A stretch of 7,802 bases of DNA from Inquilinus sp. (GTDB lineage Bacteria > Pseudomonadota > Alphaproteobacteria > DSM-16000 > Inquilinaceae), in NCBI GenBank assembly GCA_013003675.1, contig JABDIP010000166.1, positions 1-7,802 of the forward strand, given 5' to 3'. How positions within the stretch are numbered: the first letter of the stretch is position 1; every line of letters begins with the position of its first letter. Below, one piece after another: positions 1 through 5,391 of this stretch. Below the pieces are notes generated by a model. That model ran no database searches, had not been told where the DNA came from, and saw nothing but the letters and a program-made list of their open reading frames with translations. The position numbers and the translations under genes were made by a program.

Positions 1-194
1 GGTCGAGGCAGCGCTGTTCCAGCCGCGCCTCGACCTGCGCCAGCAAGTCGCCGGGAACGATTAGCACCTGCCGGGCCGACCACGAAGCGGATCAGCGCGG
101 ATTTCGGCAGCACGGCGCCGGTTGCCAGACAGCGTCGCTCGGCGCCCATCACGGCGCCGGCCGATCGACCCTCTGCCACTCTCTGCGATGCCAT
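1..194 (-). pseudogene. ylxR: YlxR (DUF448) nucleic-acid-binding protein, 5' part, apparently broken by an out-of-frame internal deletion; runs off the window
   Basis: YlxR-family proteins are small RNA-binding or nucleoid-associated proteins normally encoded between nusA and infB. The ATG at 194 lies 23 bases after the nusA stop, with a GGGAGAGG-type Shine-Dalgarno near 210-217; a second in-frame ATG lies at 149. Residues 18-39 read GAERRCLATGAVLPK then SALIRFVVGP, the clear N-terminal YlxR signature (RRC, TG, LIRFVV). After about position 72 this frame loses sense: third-position GC collapses and the expected LPGRG(L)W core is absent. The adjacent frame from 70 to 2 reads QVLIVPGDLLAQVEARLEQR then CLD, with GC-rich third positions. 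This resembles the later VP-DL---VE--L-RRCLDL segment of alphaproteobacterial YlxR proteins. I infer loss of about 40 residues with a frame change. The adjacent frame has a stop (TGA) upstream, so it cannot be the whole gene. A sequencing or assembly fault is the alternative. Confidence 0.7.
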
Positions 195-217
195 TTCCAA
201 GCCGGTCCCGCCTCTCC

Positions 218-1768
218 CTAGGCGCCTGTCGCGGGCTGCTCGTCGGCCTCGCTCTCGGCGGCCTCGCTCTCGGCGGCCGCCGGCTGCTCCTCGTCGTCGA
301 ACCAATGCGCCCGGGCGGCCATGATCACCTCGTTGGCGGCGGCTTCGTCGAGGGCGTCGGCGCCGACGATCTCGATCAGCTCGTCGCTGGCCAGATCGCC
401 CAGATCGTCGAGCGTCTTCACATCCTTCTCGCCGAGCTTGACCAGCATCGCCGGCGTCAGCCGCTCGATCGCGGTCAACTCGTCGCTGACGCCGAGCTCC
501 TTGGCCCGTTCGGCGTTGACCCGGCTCTGCTCGTCGAGATAGCCGATCGCGCGCTGCTGCAGCTCATGCGCGATATCCTCGTCGAATCCCTCGATCGACG
601 TCAGCTCCTCGGGCACGACATAGGCGATCTCCTCGAGCCGCGTGAAGCCCTCGGCGACCAGCAGATGGGCGATCACGTCATCGACGTCGAGCGCTTCCAT
701 GAACAGCTCGGTGCGCTGGCGGACCTCCTCGGAGCGCCGCTCGGACTCCTCGGCCTCGGTCAGGATGTCGATCTCCCAGCCGGTCAGCATCGACGCCAGG
801 CGGACGTTCTGGCCGCGCCGGCCGATCGCCAGCGAAAGCTGCTCGTCGGGGACCACGACCTCGATCCGGGATTGCTCGTCGTCGAGCACCACCTTGGTCA
901 CCTCCGCCGGCGCCAGCGCATTGACCACGAAGGTGGCCGGGTCCGGCGACCACGGGATGATGTCGATCTTCTCGCCCTGCAACTCGCCGACCACGGCCTG
1001 GACGCGGCTGCCGCGCATGCCGACGCAGGCGCCGACCGGATCGATCGAGCTGGCGTGGCTGATCACGCCGATCTTGGCCCGGCTGCCGGGGTCGCGGGCG
1101 ACCGCCTTGATGTCGATGATGCCGTCGTAGATTTCCGGCACCTCCATGGCGAACAGCTTGGCCATGAACTGCGGATGGCTGCGCGACATGAAGATCTGCG
1201 GCCCGCGCGGTTCCTCGCGGACGTCGTAGATGTAGGCGCGCACCCGGTCGCCGACCTTGAAATGCTCGCGCGGCAGCAGCTCGTCGCGGCGCAGGACCGC
1301 CTCGGCGCGGCCGAGATCGACGGTGACGTTGCCGTATTCGACGCGCTTGACCAGGCCGTTGACCACTTCGCTGACGCGGTCCTTGTATTCCTCGTACTGC
1401 CGGCGGCGCTCCGCTTCCCGGACCTTCTGGACGATAACCTGCTTGGCGGTCTGCGCGTTGATCCGGCCGAAATCGATCGGCGGCAGCGGCTCGACGATGA
1501 AATCGCCGAGCGACAGGCCCGGATCGCGGGCCTTCGCCTCCTCCAGCGAGATCTGCGCCGACTCGTTCTCCACCAGTTCGGCGACCTCGATGAAGCGCTT
1601 CAGTTCGATCTCGCCCGTCTGGCGGTCGATATGAGCGCGGATATCGTGTTCGAGCCCGTATTTCGAGCGGCCAGCCTTCTGGATGGCCTGCTCCATGGCG
1701 GCCAATACCTCGTCGCTCTCGATGCTCTTCTCGCGGGCAACCGCTTCCGCAACCTGCAACAGTTCCAT
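218..1768 (-). CDS. nusA: Transcription termination/antitermination factor NusA
   Basis: NusA binds RNA polymerase and nascent RNA and modulates pausing, intrinsic and Rho termination, and rRNA antitermination in the cytoplasm. The protein has 516 residues (E. coli 495). Visible domains: N-terminal RNAP-binding domain about 1-125; S1 domain about 133-198 (VNGLVKRVEYGNVTVDLG to IFMSRSHP); KH1 about 230-275 with GACVGMRGSRVQAV; KH2 about 300-345 with IGRRGQNVRLAS; two helix-hairpin-helix acidic repeats about 363-410 and 435-485; then an acidic Ala/Glu/Ser tail from about 491. The ATG at 1768 is the only usable start, because an in-frame TAG lies at 1783-1781 and no start codon falls between. 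A weak AGGGA lies 9 bases upstream. It follows rimP by 23 bases and precedes ylxR by 23, so the three are cotranscribed. The stop is TAG at 220-218. All expected domains are intact. Confidence 0.98.
   Translation of the reverse strand: MELLQVAEAVAREKSIESDEVLAAMEQAIQKAGRSKYGLEHDIRAHIDRQTGEIELKRFIEVAELVENESAQISLEEAKARDPGLSLGDFIVEPLPPIDFGRINAQTAKQVIVQKVREAERRRQYEEYKDRVSEVVNGLVKRVEYGNVTVDLGRAEAVLRRDELLPREHFKVGDRVRAYIYDVREEPRGPQIFMSRSHPQFMAKLFAMEVPEIYDGIIDIKAVARDPGSRAKIGVISHASSIDPVGACVGMRGSRVQAVVGELQGEKIDIIPWSPDPATFVVNALAPAEVTKVVLDDEQSRIEVVVPDEQLSLAIGRRGQNVRLASMLTGWEIDILTEAEESERRSEEVRQRTELFMEALDVDDVIAHLLVAEGFTRLEEIAYVVPEELTSIEGFDEDIAHELQQRAIGYLDEQSRVNAERAKELGVSDELTAIERLTPAMLVKLGEKDVKTLDDLGDLASDELIEIVGADALDEAAANEVIMAARAHWFDDEEQPAAAESEAAESEADEQPATGA
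246..275 (-). repeat. Tandem 2 x 15-bp repeat in the nusA acidic tail
   Basis: Positions 246-260 and 261-275 are identical 15-mers (GCCTCGCTCTCGGCG on the plus strand), encoding AESEA twice in the C-terminal tail of NusA. The unit keeps frame, so it lengthens a disordered acidic tail without harm. It is a likely slippage site and may vary in copy number between strains. Confidence 0.8.
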
Positions 1769-1791
1769 GACCGACTGTCCCTAACCTTGAC

Positions 1792-2298
1792 TCAGTTCTG
1801 TTCCGCAGCGGCTTCGGCACGGCGCGCCGAAGCCAGCAATTCGTCCGTCAACACCAGCTTGGCGCGCTGGATCTCGTCGAACGGCACCAGCGCACGCTCG
1901 CCGTCCTCCGCCTCCAGCACGACATCGTCGCCATCCAGGCCCCGCACCACGCCCCGGAAACGCTTTCGGCCCTCGACCGGCGCCCGCGTCTCGACCCGTG
2001 CCAGATGCCCGGCGAAGCGCTCGAAGTCGGTGCGCCGCACCAACGGCCGGTCGATACCGGGCGACGAAACCTCCAGGGCATACGACCCTTCGACAGGATC
2101 CTCGACATCGAGCAGCGCCGAGGCGGCGCGGCTGATCCTGGCGCAATCGTCGACGGTCATCGCCGCGCGGTCGATCCGCTCGGCCATCACCTGAAGCACC
2201 GGCGAGCGCCCGCCCAAAAGGTGCACGCGGACCAACTCGTACCCCAGCGCCTCGATCGACGGGGCGATGATGGCAGCGACACGCGCCGTCAATTCCAT
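1792..2298 (-). CDS. rimP: Ribosome maturation factor RimP
   Basis: RimP assists 30S subunit maturation, acting early in assembly around S12 and S19. With the ATG at 2298 the protein has 168 residues and begins MELTARVAAIIAPSIEALGY, which fits the family start. The N-terminal alpha/beta domain (about 1-85) ends in the hallmark LEVSSPGIDRPL (76-87), and the C-terminal Sm-like beta domain spans about 88-155 (FRGVVRGLDGDDVVLEA, LVPFDEIQRAKLV). A TAGGG Shine-Dalgarno lies about 6 bases upstream. An in-frame GTG at 2379 would add 27 residues, but it falls inside the terminator stem and adds no conserved sequence, so it is rejected. The stop (TGA 1794-1792) lies 23 bases before nusA. A hairpin with a T-run lies between trmB and this gene, suggesting the rimP-nusA block has its own controlled transcription. 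Confidence 0.96.
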   Translation of the reverse strand: MELTARVAAIIAPSIEALGYELVRVHLLGGRSPVLQVMAERIDRAAMTVDDCARISRAASALLDVEDPVEGSYALEVSSPGIDRPLVRRTDFERFAGHLARVETRAPVEGRKRFRGVVRGLDGDDVVLEAEDGERALVPFDEIQRAKLVLTDELLASARRAEAAAEQN

Positions 2299-2340
2299 CT
2301 CCGCCCTACCTCTCGCCGCCGCTAAAGATCCGCTCCCAAA

Positions 2341-2354
2341 TTCCTGTTCAGGAA
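2341..2354. other. Short dyad between rimP terminator and rimP
   Basis: TTCCTG-TT-CAGGAA is a perfect 6-bp inverted repeat beginning one base past the T-run of the rimP leader terminator, 43 bases before the rimP start. As RNA it would give a 5-bp stem with a 4-base loop. It could be a second small leader hairpin or a protein site; function unknown. Confidence 0.5.
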
Positions 2355-2355
2355 C

Positions 2356-2385
2356 AAAAAAGGCGGGCCCTTGGCCCACCCTTTT
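2356..2385 (-). terminator. Intrinsic terminator / likely attenuator in the rimP leader
   Basis: Read on the minus strand, GGTGGGCC-AAG-GGCCCGCC forms an 8-bp stem with one G-U wobble, flanked by AAAA on the 5' side and six T's on the 3' side (2361-2356). On the plus strand the wobble becomes a C-A mismatch, so the element is oriented for the minus strand. It lies 67 bases after the trmB stop and 57 before the rimP start. It may end metK-trmB transcripts, or act as a conditional terminator in the rimP-nusA-ylxR leader. A rimP leader RNA with a conserved terminator has been proposed from comparative work in proteobacteria; whether this belongs to that family needs a covariance search. NusA from the same block would be a natural feedback effector (inference). 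Confidence 0.8.
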
Positions 2386-2421
2386 GACGGCGTCGGTCAG
2401 CTATCGACGTACCGTATGGGA

Positions 2422-2449
2422 ATTGTTGATCGGCAATATAGTCATTCAA
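2422..2449 (-). promoter_or_regulatory. Candidate promoter for rimP-nusA-ylxR
   Basis: The bases just after the trmB stop form an AT-rich island in otherwise GC-rich DNA. On the minus strand TTGAAT (2449-2444), a 16-base spacer and AACAAT (2427-2422) give a 4/6 plus 4/6 match to the housekeeping promoter. A start near 2415 would place the terminator hairpin about 30-60 bases into the leader, a normal attenuator spacing. Weak by sequence alone. Confidence 0.3.
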
Positions 2450-2452
2450 ACC

Positions 2453-3199
2453 CTACTGGCAACCGTTTTCGCCAGATTCCGCGGCGTTGGGCGGCTTTCG
2501 CCGCCGCCTTTCGAAGGTCAGATAGACCGGCTGGCCGCGCAATGCCTTCGCCTCGTAGCGGGTCCGCGGCCAATCGTCGGGCCGGCCGCGCCAATCGGCG
2601 GCGCGCCGGACGGTCCAGCGGAACGCCGGATGGCGGCGAAGCTGCAACAGCATCCAGTCGATCTGCCGCGGATCGTCGCTGGCCAGGCGCAGCGCCGCGC
2701 GGTCCTTGAGGACCCGCGCCAGGGCGTCGAGATTGTCCGGCCGAACGAAGCGACGCAGACGGTGCCGGCGTTTCGGCCAGGGGTCGGGGAACAGGATGAA
2801 GCAGCGTCCCACGGACTCCGCCGGCAGCGCATCGATCAGCGGCCGGCCGTCGTCGGGGTGGATGCGGATATTGTCGAGACCATCCCGCTCGATCCGATCC
2901 AGCAGGGCGGCGGTCCCGTTCACGAAGGGTTCGCAGCCGATCATTCCGATACCGGAATGATGCGCCGCCTGCCACGCCAGATGCTCGCCGCTGCCAAAGC
3001 CGATCTCCAGCCAGAGGTCGGCGATCGGCCGGTCGAACAAGGTGGCGGGGTCGAGATGCCGGCCTGTCGGGGGCAGTGCCGGCGCCAGCGCCGGCAGGCG
3101 CTCCTCGATCAGACGCTGCCGGCCGGGGCGCAACCGGCGGCCCCGGCGCCGGCCGTGGAGCCGATCGGGCGGCCGTTCGGCGCCATCGCGTTCCCCCAT
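2453..3199 (-). CDS. trmB: tRNA (guanine-46-N7)-methyltransferase TrmB
   Basis: TrmB transfers a methyl group from S-adenosylmethionine to N7 of G46 in the variable loop of many tRNAs. The protein has 248 residues. Visible motifs: basic N-terminus LHGRRRGRRLRPGRQ (14-28); SAM-binding motif I LEIGFGSGEHL (64-74); acidic GCEPF (88-92); DDGRP (116-120); the family signature FPDPWPKRRHRLRRFV (137-152); RLASDD (171-176); and the C-terminal TRYEAKALRGQPVYLTFER (213-231). The ATG at 3199 is the only start, as an in-frame TAG lies at 3223-3221; its Shine-Dalgarno is poor. The stop is TAG at 2455-2453. It lies 124 bases downstream of metK, which makes its methyl donor, with a long palindromic repeat between them. 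It is complete, with a slightly extended Arg-rich C-terminus. Confidence 0.97.
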   Translation of the reverse strand: MGERDGAERPPDRLHGRRRGRRLRPGRQRLIEERLPALAPALPPTGRHLDPATLFDRPIADLWLEIGFGSGEHLAWQAAHHSGIGMIGCEPFVNGTAALLDRIERDGLDNIRIHPDDGRPLIDALPAESVGRCFILFPDPWPKRRHRLRRFVRPDNLDALARVLKDRAALRLASDDPRQIDWMLLQLRRHPAFRWTVRRAADWRGRPDDWPRTRYEAKALRGQPVYLTFERRRRKPPNAAESGENGCQ

Positions 3200-3220
3200 C
3201 GGCCGGGGCCGCCGGACGCC

Positions 3221-3300
3221 CTAGAGCCTGATCGGATTACACCGAAGCGGTGTAATCCGTGAATCAGTCTCTAGTTTGTTGAAATAGATCAAGATTCACG
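3221..3300. repeat. Long imperfect palindrome between metK and trmB, likely a dispersed palindromic repeat
   Basis: Core: CGGATTACACCG (3233-3244), loop AAG, CGGTGTAATCCG (3248-3259), a perfect 12-bp stem. It continues outward as CTGAT/ATCAG (3228-3232 with 3263-3267, past a 3-base bulge) and CTAGAG/CTCTAG (3221-3226 with 3269-3274, past one mismatch). A second pairing exists: CGTGAATC (3258-3265) with GATTCACG (3293-3300), so two folds compete. There is no T-run in either direction, so it does not look like an intrinsic terminator. The CTAGAG-C-TGATC opening resembles palindromic intergenic repeats I recall from alphaproteobacterial genomes; multiplicity cannot be tested in one window. It overlaps the stop codon that bounds the trmB frame and begins 22 bases upstream of the trmB start codon. 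Confidence 0.75.
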
Positions 3301-3304
3301 CTTC

Positions 3305-3319
3305 AGATCGATTCGATCT
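3305..3319. other. Perfect 7-bp palindrome just after metK
   Basis: AGATCGA-T-TCGATCT lies 5 bases after the metK stop. It has one central base, so it would not form a good RNA hairpin; a protein site or chance are both possible. It contains one GANTC, the recognition sequence of the alphaproteobacterial methyltransferase CcrM. Confidence 0.45.
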
Positions 3320-3323
3320 CGAT

Positions 3324-4493
3324 CTAGCAAAAGGCCGAGGTCAACGGCCCGACCAGGTCGGTCTTCTCCCAGGAGAAGCCGCCATCCTCCTCCGGCGTCC
3401 GGCCGAAATGGCCGTAGGCCGAGGTTCGGGCATAGATCGGGCGATTGAGGGCGAGATGGGTCCGGATGCCGCGCGGCGTGAGGTTCACCAGCTCCTGCAG
3501 CACCTCGGAGAGCTTGTCCTCGTCGACCTCGCCGGTGCGGTGGGTGTCGATATAGACGGACAACGGATGCGATACGCCGATGGCATAGCTGAGCTGGATC
3601 GTGCACTTCTCGGCCAGGCCGGCGGCGGTGACGTTCTTCGCCAGATAGCGGGCGGCATAGGCGGCGGAGCGATCGACCTTGGTCGGGTCCTTGCCGGAGA
3701 ACGCGCCGCCGCCATGCGGCGCGGCGCCGCCATAGGTGTCGACGATGATCTTGCGTCCGGTCAGGCCGGCGTCGCCGTCCGGGCCGCCGATAACGAAGCG
3801 GCCGGTCGGATTGACGTAGAACTTGTCATCGGCGCACATCCAGCCGGCCGGCAGCACGTTTTCCACATGCGGGCGCACGATCTCCCGGACTTCTTCGGTT
3901 TCGATGCCGTCGACGGTCTGCGTCGAGACGACGACGGATTCGGCGCCGACCGGGCGGCCGTTCTCGTAGAGCAGGGTCACCTGGCTCTTGGCATCCGGGC
4001 GCAGAATCGGCTGCGCCCCGGAATGGCGGGCCTCGGCAAGGCTCTTCAGGATGGCGTGCGCGTAATGGATCGGCGCCGGCATCAGCACGTCGGTCTCGTT
4101 GCAGGCATAGCCGAACATGATGCCCTGGTCGCCGGCTCCTTCGTCCTTGTTGCCGGCCGCGTCGACGCCGACGGCGATGTCGGGCGATTGCCGGTGGACC
4201 AGGATCTCGACTTCGGCATCGCGCCAGTGGAAGCCGTCCTGCTCGTAGCCGATTTCGCGAATGGCCTGGCGCGCCACATCCTCCAACGTCGCATGGGTGA
4301 TGCTGTCGGGGCCGCGCACCTCGCCGGCGATGACCACGTGATTCGTCGTGCACAGCGTCTCGACCGCGACCCGCGCCTCGGGGTCGGCGGTCAGGTACGA
4401 ATCGACGATGGCGTCGGAGATGCGGTCGCAGACCTTGTCGGGGTGACCCTCGGCGACCGACTCGCTGGTGAAGACGTAGTTGCCCTTGGGCAC
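3324..4493 (-). CDS. metK: S-adenosylmethionine synthetase MetK
   Basis: MetK makes S-adenosylmethionine from methionine and ATP, releasing phosphate and pyrophosphate; it acts as a cytoplasmic tetramer with Mg2+ and K+. The protein has 389 residues (E. coli 384). Landmarks: SESVAEGHPDKVCDRISDA (10-28) with active-site His17 and Asp19; the hexapeptide region GAGDQGIMFGYA (119-130); GRFVIGGPDGDAGLTGRKI (231-249); the phosphate-binding loop GGGAFSGKDPTKVDRSAAY (261-279); and SYAIGVSHPLSV (302-313). The start is GTG at 4493, preceded by AAGGGA with a 6-base spacer. The stop is TAG at 3326-3324. No key residue is missing. It supplies SAM to the neighbouring trmB. Its 253-base upstream gap holds hairpins and dyads that suggest control of expression, but I cannot match a known SAM-sensing riboswitch. 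Confidence 0.99.
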   Translation of the reverse strand: MPKGNYVFTSESVAEGHPDKVCDRISDAIVDSYLTADPEARVAVETLCTTNHVVIAGEVRGPDSITHATLEDVARQAIREIGYEQDGFHWRDAEVEILVHRQSPDIAVGVDAAGNKDEGAGDQGIMFGYACNETDVLMPAPIHYAHAILKSLAEARHSGAQPILRPDAKSQVTLLYENGRPVGAESVVVSTQTVDGIETEEVREIVRPHVENVLPAGWMCADDKFYVNPTGRFVIGGPDGDAGLTGRKIIVDTYGGAAPHGGGAFSGKDPTKVDRSAAYAARYLAKNVTAAGLAEKCTIQLSYAIGVSHPLSVYIDTHRTGEVDEDKLSEVLQELVNLTPRGIRTHLALNRPIYARTSAYGHFGRTPEEDGGFSWEKTDLVGPLTSAFC

Positions 4494-4570
4494 GGCCTAT
4501 CCCTTGTCCTGGAATCCCGCATAACCGAGCCGCCACGCATCGAGACGGTGGGGCGGCCGAGCGAACGGGG

Positions 4571-4599
4571 TTTCTGACAAGGAACGCCCCGGCGGTCAA
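4571..4599 (-). promoter_or_regulatory. Weak candidate metK promoter
   Basis: On the minus strand TTGACC (4599-4594), a 17-base spacer and CAGAAA (4576-4571) form a possible promoter. The -35 is good and the -10 poor (3/6), which is common in GC-rich alphaproteobacteria. It would give a leader of about 70 bases before the GTG of metK. Low confidence. Confidence 0.25.
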
Positions 4600-4656
4600 T
4601 AGCCGCGCGTGACCCGACCCGCCAATGGCAGGCCGGGGCGCTGGATTCCGCCGGGG
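4587..4656 (-). other. Long-range 9-bp inverted repeat in the metK upstream region
   Basis: CCCCGGCGG (4587-4595) and CCGCCGGGG (4648-4656) are perfect complements separated by 52 bases. The enclosed segment has smaller complementary bits such as GCCA-A-TGGC (4621-4629). As minus-strand RNA this could form a closing stem of a multi-arm structure about 95-160 bases before metK. GC-rich DNA gives such pairs by chance, so this is only a candidate structured leader. Confidence 0.35.
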
Positions 4657-4663
4657 GAAGTCC

Positions 4664-4694
4664 GGGACAAGTGTCCCTTTGATCCTCGTGTCAA
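4664..4694 (-). promoter_or_regulatory. Consensus -35 with a dyad over the -10 position, upstream of metK
   Basis: On the minus strand TTGACA (4694-4689) is a perfect -35. At the proper 17-base distance the -10 slot has CTTGTC, a poor match, but it lies within GGGACA-CT-TGTCCC (4677-4664), a perfect 6-bp dyad. A regulator bound there would cover the -10. The adjacent XRE protein is an obvious candidate ligand (inference). The poor -10 argues against strong unaided activity. Confidence 0.35.
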
Positions 4695-4702
4695 TCAGCT
4701 TG

Positions 4703-4735
4703 CGAAATCCGGCACATTCCCTGTGCCGGATTTCG
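4703..4735 (-). terminator. Perfect 14-bp hairpin after the XRE gene; possible terminator
   Basis: CGAAATCCGGCACA (4703-4716) and TGTGCCGGATTTCG (4722-4735) pair perfectly around a 5-base loop. The 5' arm begins 11 bases after the XRE stop codon. The stem is long and stable and the 3' arm includes TTT, but there is no T-run after it on either strand. It is therefore either an imperfect terminator, an mRNA 3'-end stabiliser, or a structure ahead of metK. The structure itself is certain; its role is not. Confidence 0.5.
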
Positions 4736-4746
4736 AAGCCATGACA

Positions 4747-5202
4747 CTAGAGGCTGAAGCGACCGGTTGCCGCGATCGACTTGGTCAACTCGAACAGCCG
4801 CTTGCGCACGGCCGGATTGGTGATCCGGTAGTAGGCGCGGACCAGTTCGAGCGTTTCACGCTTCGCCATTGGGTCGGGTTCGAAGGGCGCCGCCTCTTCA
4901 TTGAGCTCAAGGCGCCGGGAAGACGTGTCCGTCGCCGGTGCATCGTCGAAGAAGAACGAGACGGGAACATCGAGCACCCGGCTCAGATCGAACAACCGGC
5001 TTGCCCCGATCCGGTTGGCGCCTCTTTCGTACTTCTGCACCTGCTGGAACGTCAGCCCGATCGCCTCGCCCAGCTTCTCCTGACTCATGCCCAGCAATGT
5101 GCGGCGGAGCCGCACGCGACTGCCGACGTGGACATCAATCGGATGGGGCTTTCCCATCTTGGGGCGTCCTACTGGCCGCTTGGCCTCGTTTGTTTCTTTC
5201 AC
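4747..5202 (-). CDS. XRE/Cro-C1 family transcriptional regulator (PhrR-like), beside metK
   Basis: A DNA-binding regulator of 151 residues, of a type widespread in alphaproteobacteria and often found next to metK; the best-known relative is PhrR of Sinorhizobium. The HTH_3 domain spans about 28-83, with the helix-turn-helix at SQEKLGEAIGLTFQQVQKYE (40-59) and the family hallmarks PIDVHVGSRVR (21-31) and RIGASRLFDLSRVLDVPVSF (64-83). A linker rich in acidic residues and a helical C-terminus (RETLELVRAYYRI, then RKRLFELTKSIA) follow, probably for dimerisation. The GTG at 5202 has GAGAGG 6 bases upstream. An ATG at 5157 (residue 16) is an alternative, with AGGACG about 8 bases ahead; it would remove a basic KRPVGRPKMGKP tail resembling an AT-hook. 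Upstream and downstream gaps carry dyads that may be autoregulatory sites. Its target genes cannot be told from the sequence. Confidence 0.9.
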   Translation of the reverse strand: MKETNEAKRPVGRPKMGKPHPIDVHVGSRVRLRRTLLGMSQEKLGEAIGLTFQQVQKYERGANRIGASRLFDLSRVLDVPVSFFFDDAPATDTSSRRLELNEEAAPFEPDPMAKRETLELVRAYYRITNPAVRKRLFELTKSIAATGRFSL

Positions 5203-5247
5203 CTGTAGCCTCTCAAGTCAGAGCCGCTGATGTTCGCCATTGTCTGT

Positions 5248-5334
5248 GCAAATTGGCTATTCGTTTGCGGCGCATAATTTGTAGGGATGTTCAATCATTC
5301 ACGCCAGCAAATTGCGTGACACCGCAGCAATTTG
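5248..5334. repeat. Three GCAAATTG boxes upstream of the XRE gene
   Basis: GCAAATTG occurs at 5248-5255 and 5307-5314, and its core recurs inverted as CAATTTG at 5328-5334. The last two form a 7-bp inverted repeat with a 13-base spacer. AT-rich boxes are unusual in this GC-rich region. They lie 46-132 bases before the XRE start, where operator sites would be expected. A weak -10-like AATTAT lies between the first two boxes near 5274-5280. Function is inferred only from position. Confidence 0.4.
5299..5319. promoter_or_regulatory. 21-bp dyad, candidate operator of the XRE gene
   Basis: TCACGC (5299-5304) and GCGTGA (5314-5319) are perfect inverted half-sites with a 9-base spacer, 15 bases centre to centre. 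Half-sites facing each other across about one and a half turns suit a dimeric helix-turn-helix protein. The site is 97 bases upstream of the XRE start. It also encloses one GCAAATT box. Confidence 0.4.
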
Positions 5335-5366
5335 GGAGGAGCCGACGCGAGTTGCCGCAATATGCT

Positions 5367-5391
5367 ACCATGCATGGTCGAATATTCGACC
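5367..5391. other. Two overlapping perfect palindromes after lnt
   Basis: ACCATGCATGGT (5367-5378) and GGTCGAATATTCGACC (5376-5391) are both perfect palindromes without spacers and share GGT. They begin 15 bases after the lnt stop. GCGAGT (5347-5352) and ACTCGC (5395-5400) frame them as a further inverted pair. Without loops or a T-run they do not look like a terminator for lnt; protein-binding sites or the remnant of a palindromic element fit better. A 16-bp perfect palindrome by chance is unlikely. Confidence 0.6.

Noticed and set aside
678..1820. 380-residue minus-strand frame overlapping nusA in another phase
   Set aside because: Arg/Gly/Pro-rich alternate phase of nusA; the nusA frame carries all domains.
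122..2194. 690-residue plus-strand reading frame opposite nusA and rimP
   Set aside because: It is antisense to two unmistakable genes, rich in Arg, Asp, Leu and His as expected of a GC-rich shadow frame, and shows no domain.
2299..2379. Longer rimP from a GTG at 2379
   Set aside because: The start would lie in the terminator stem and the added residues are not like RimP.
3408..4577. 389-residue plus-strand frame opposite metK
   Set aside because: Mirror of the metK frame caused by GC bias; low-complexity composition and no recognisable motif.
4494..4746. SAM-II or SAM/SAH riboswitch upstream of metK
   Set aside because: I could not align a known consensus by eye; a covariance search is needed, so no riboswitch is called.
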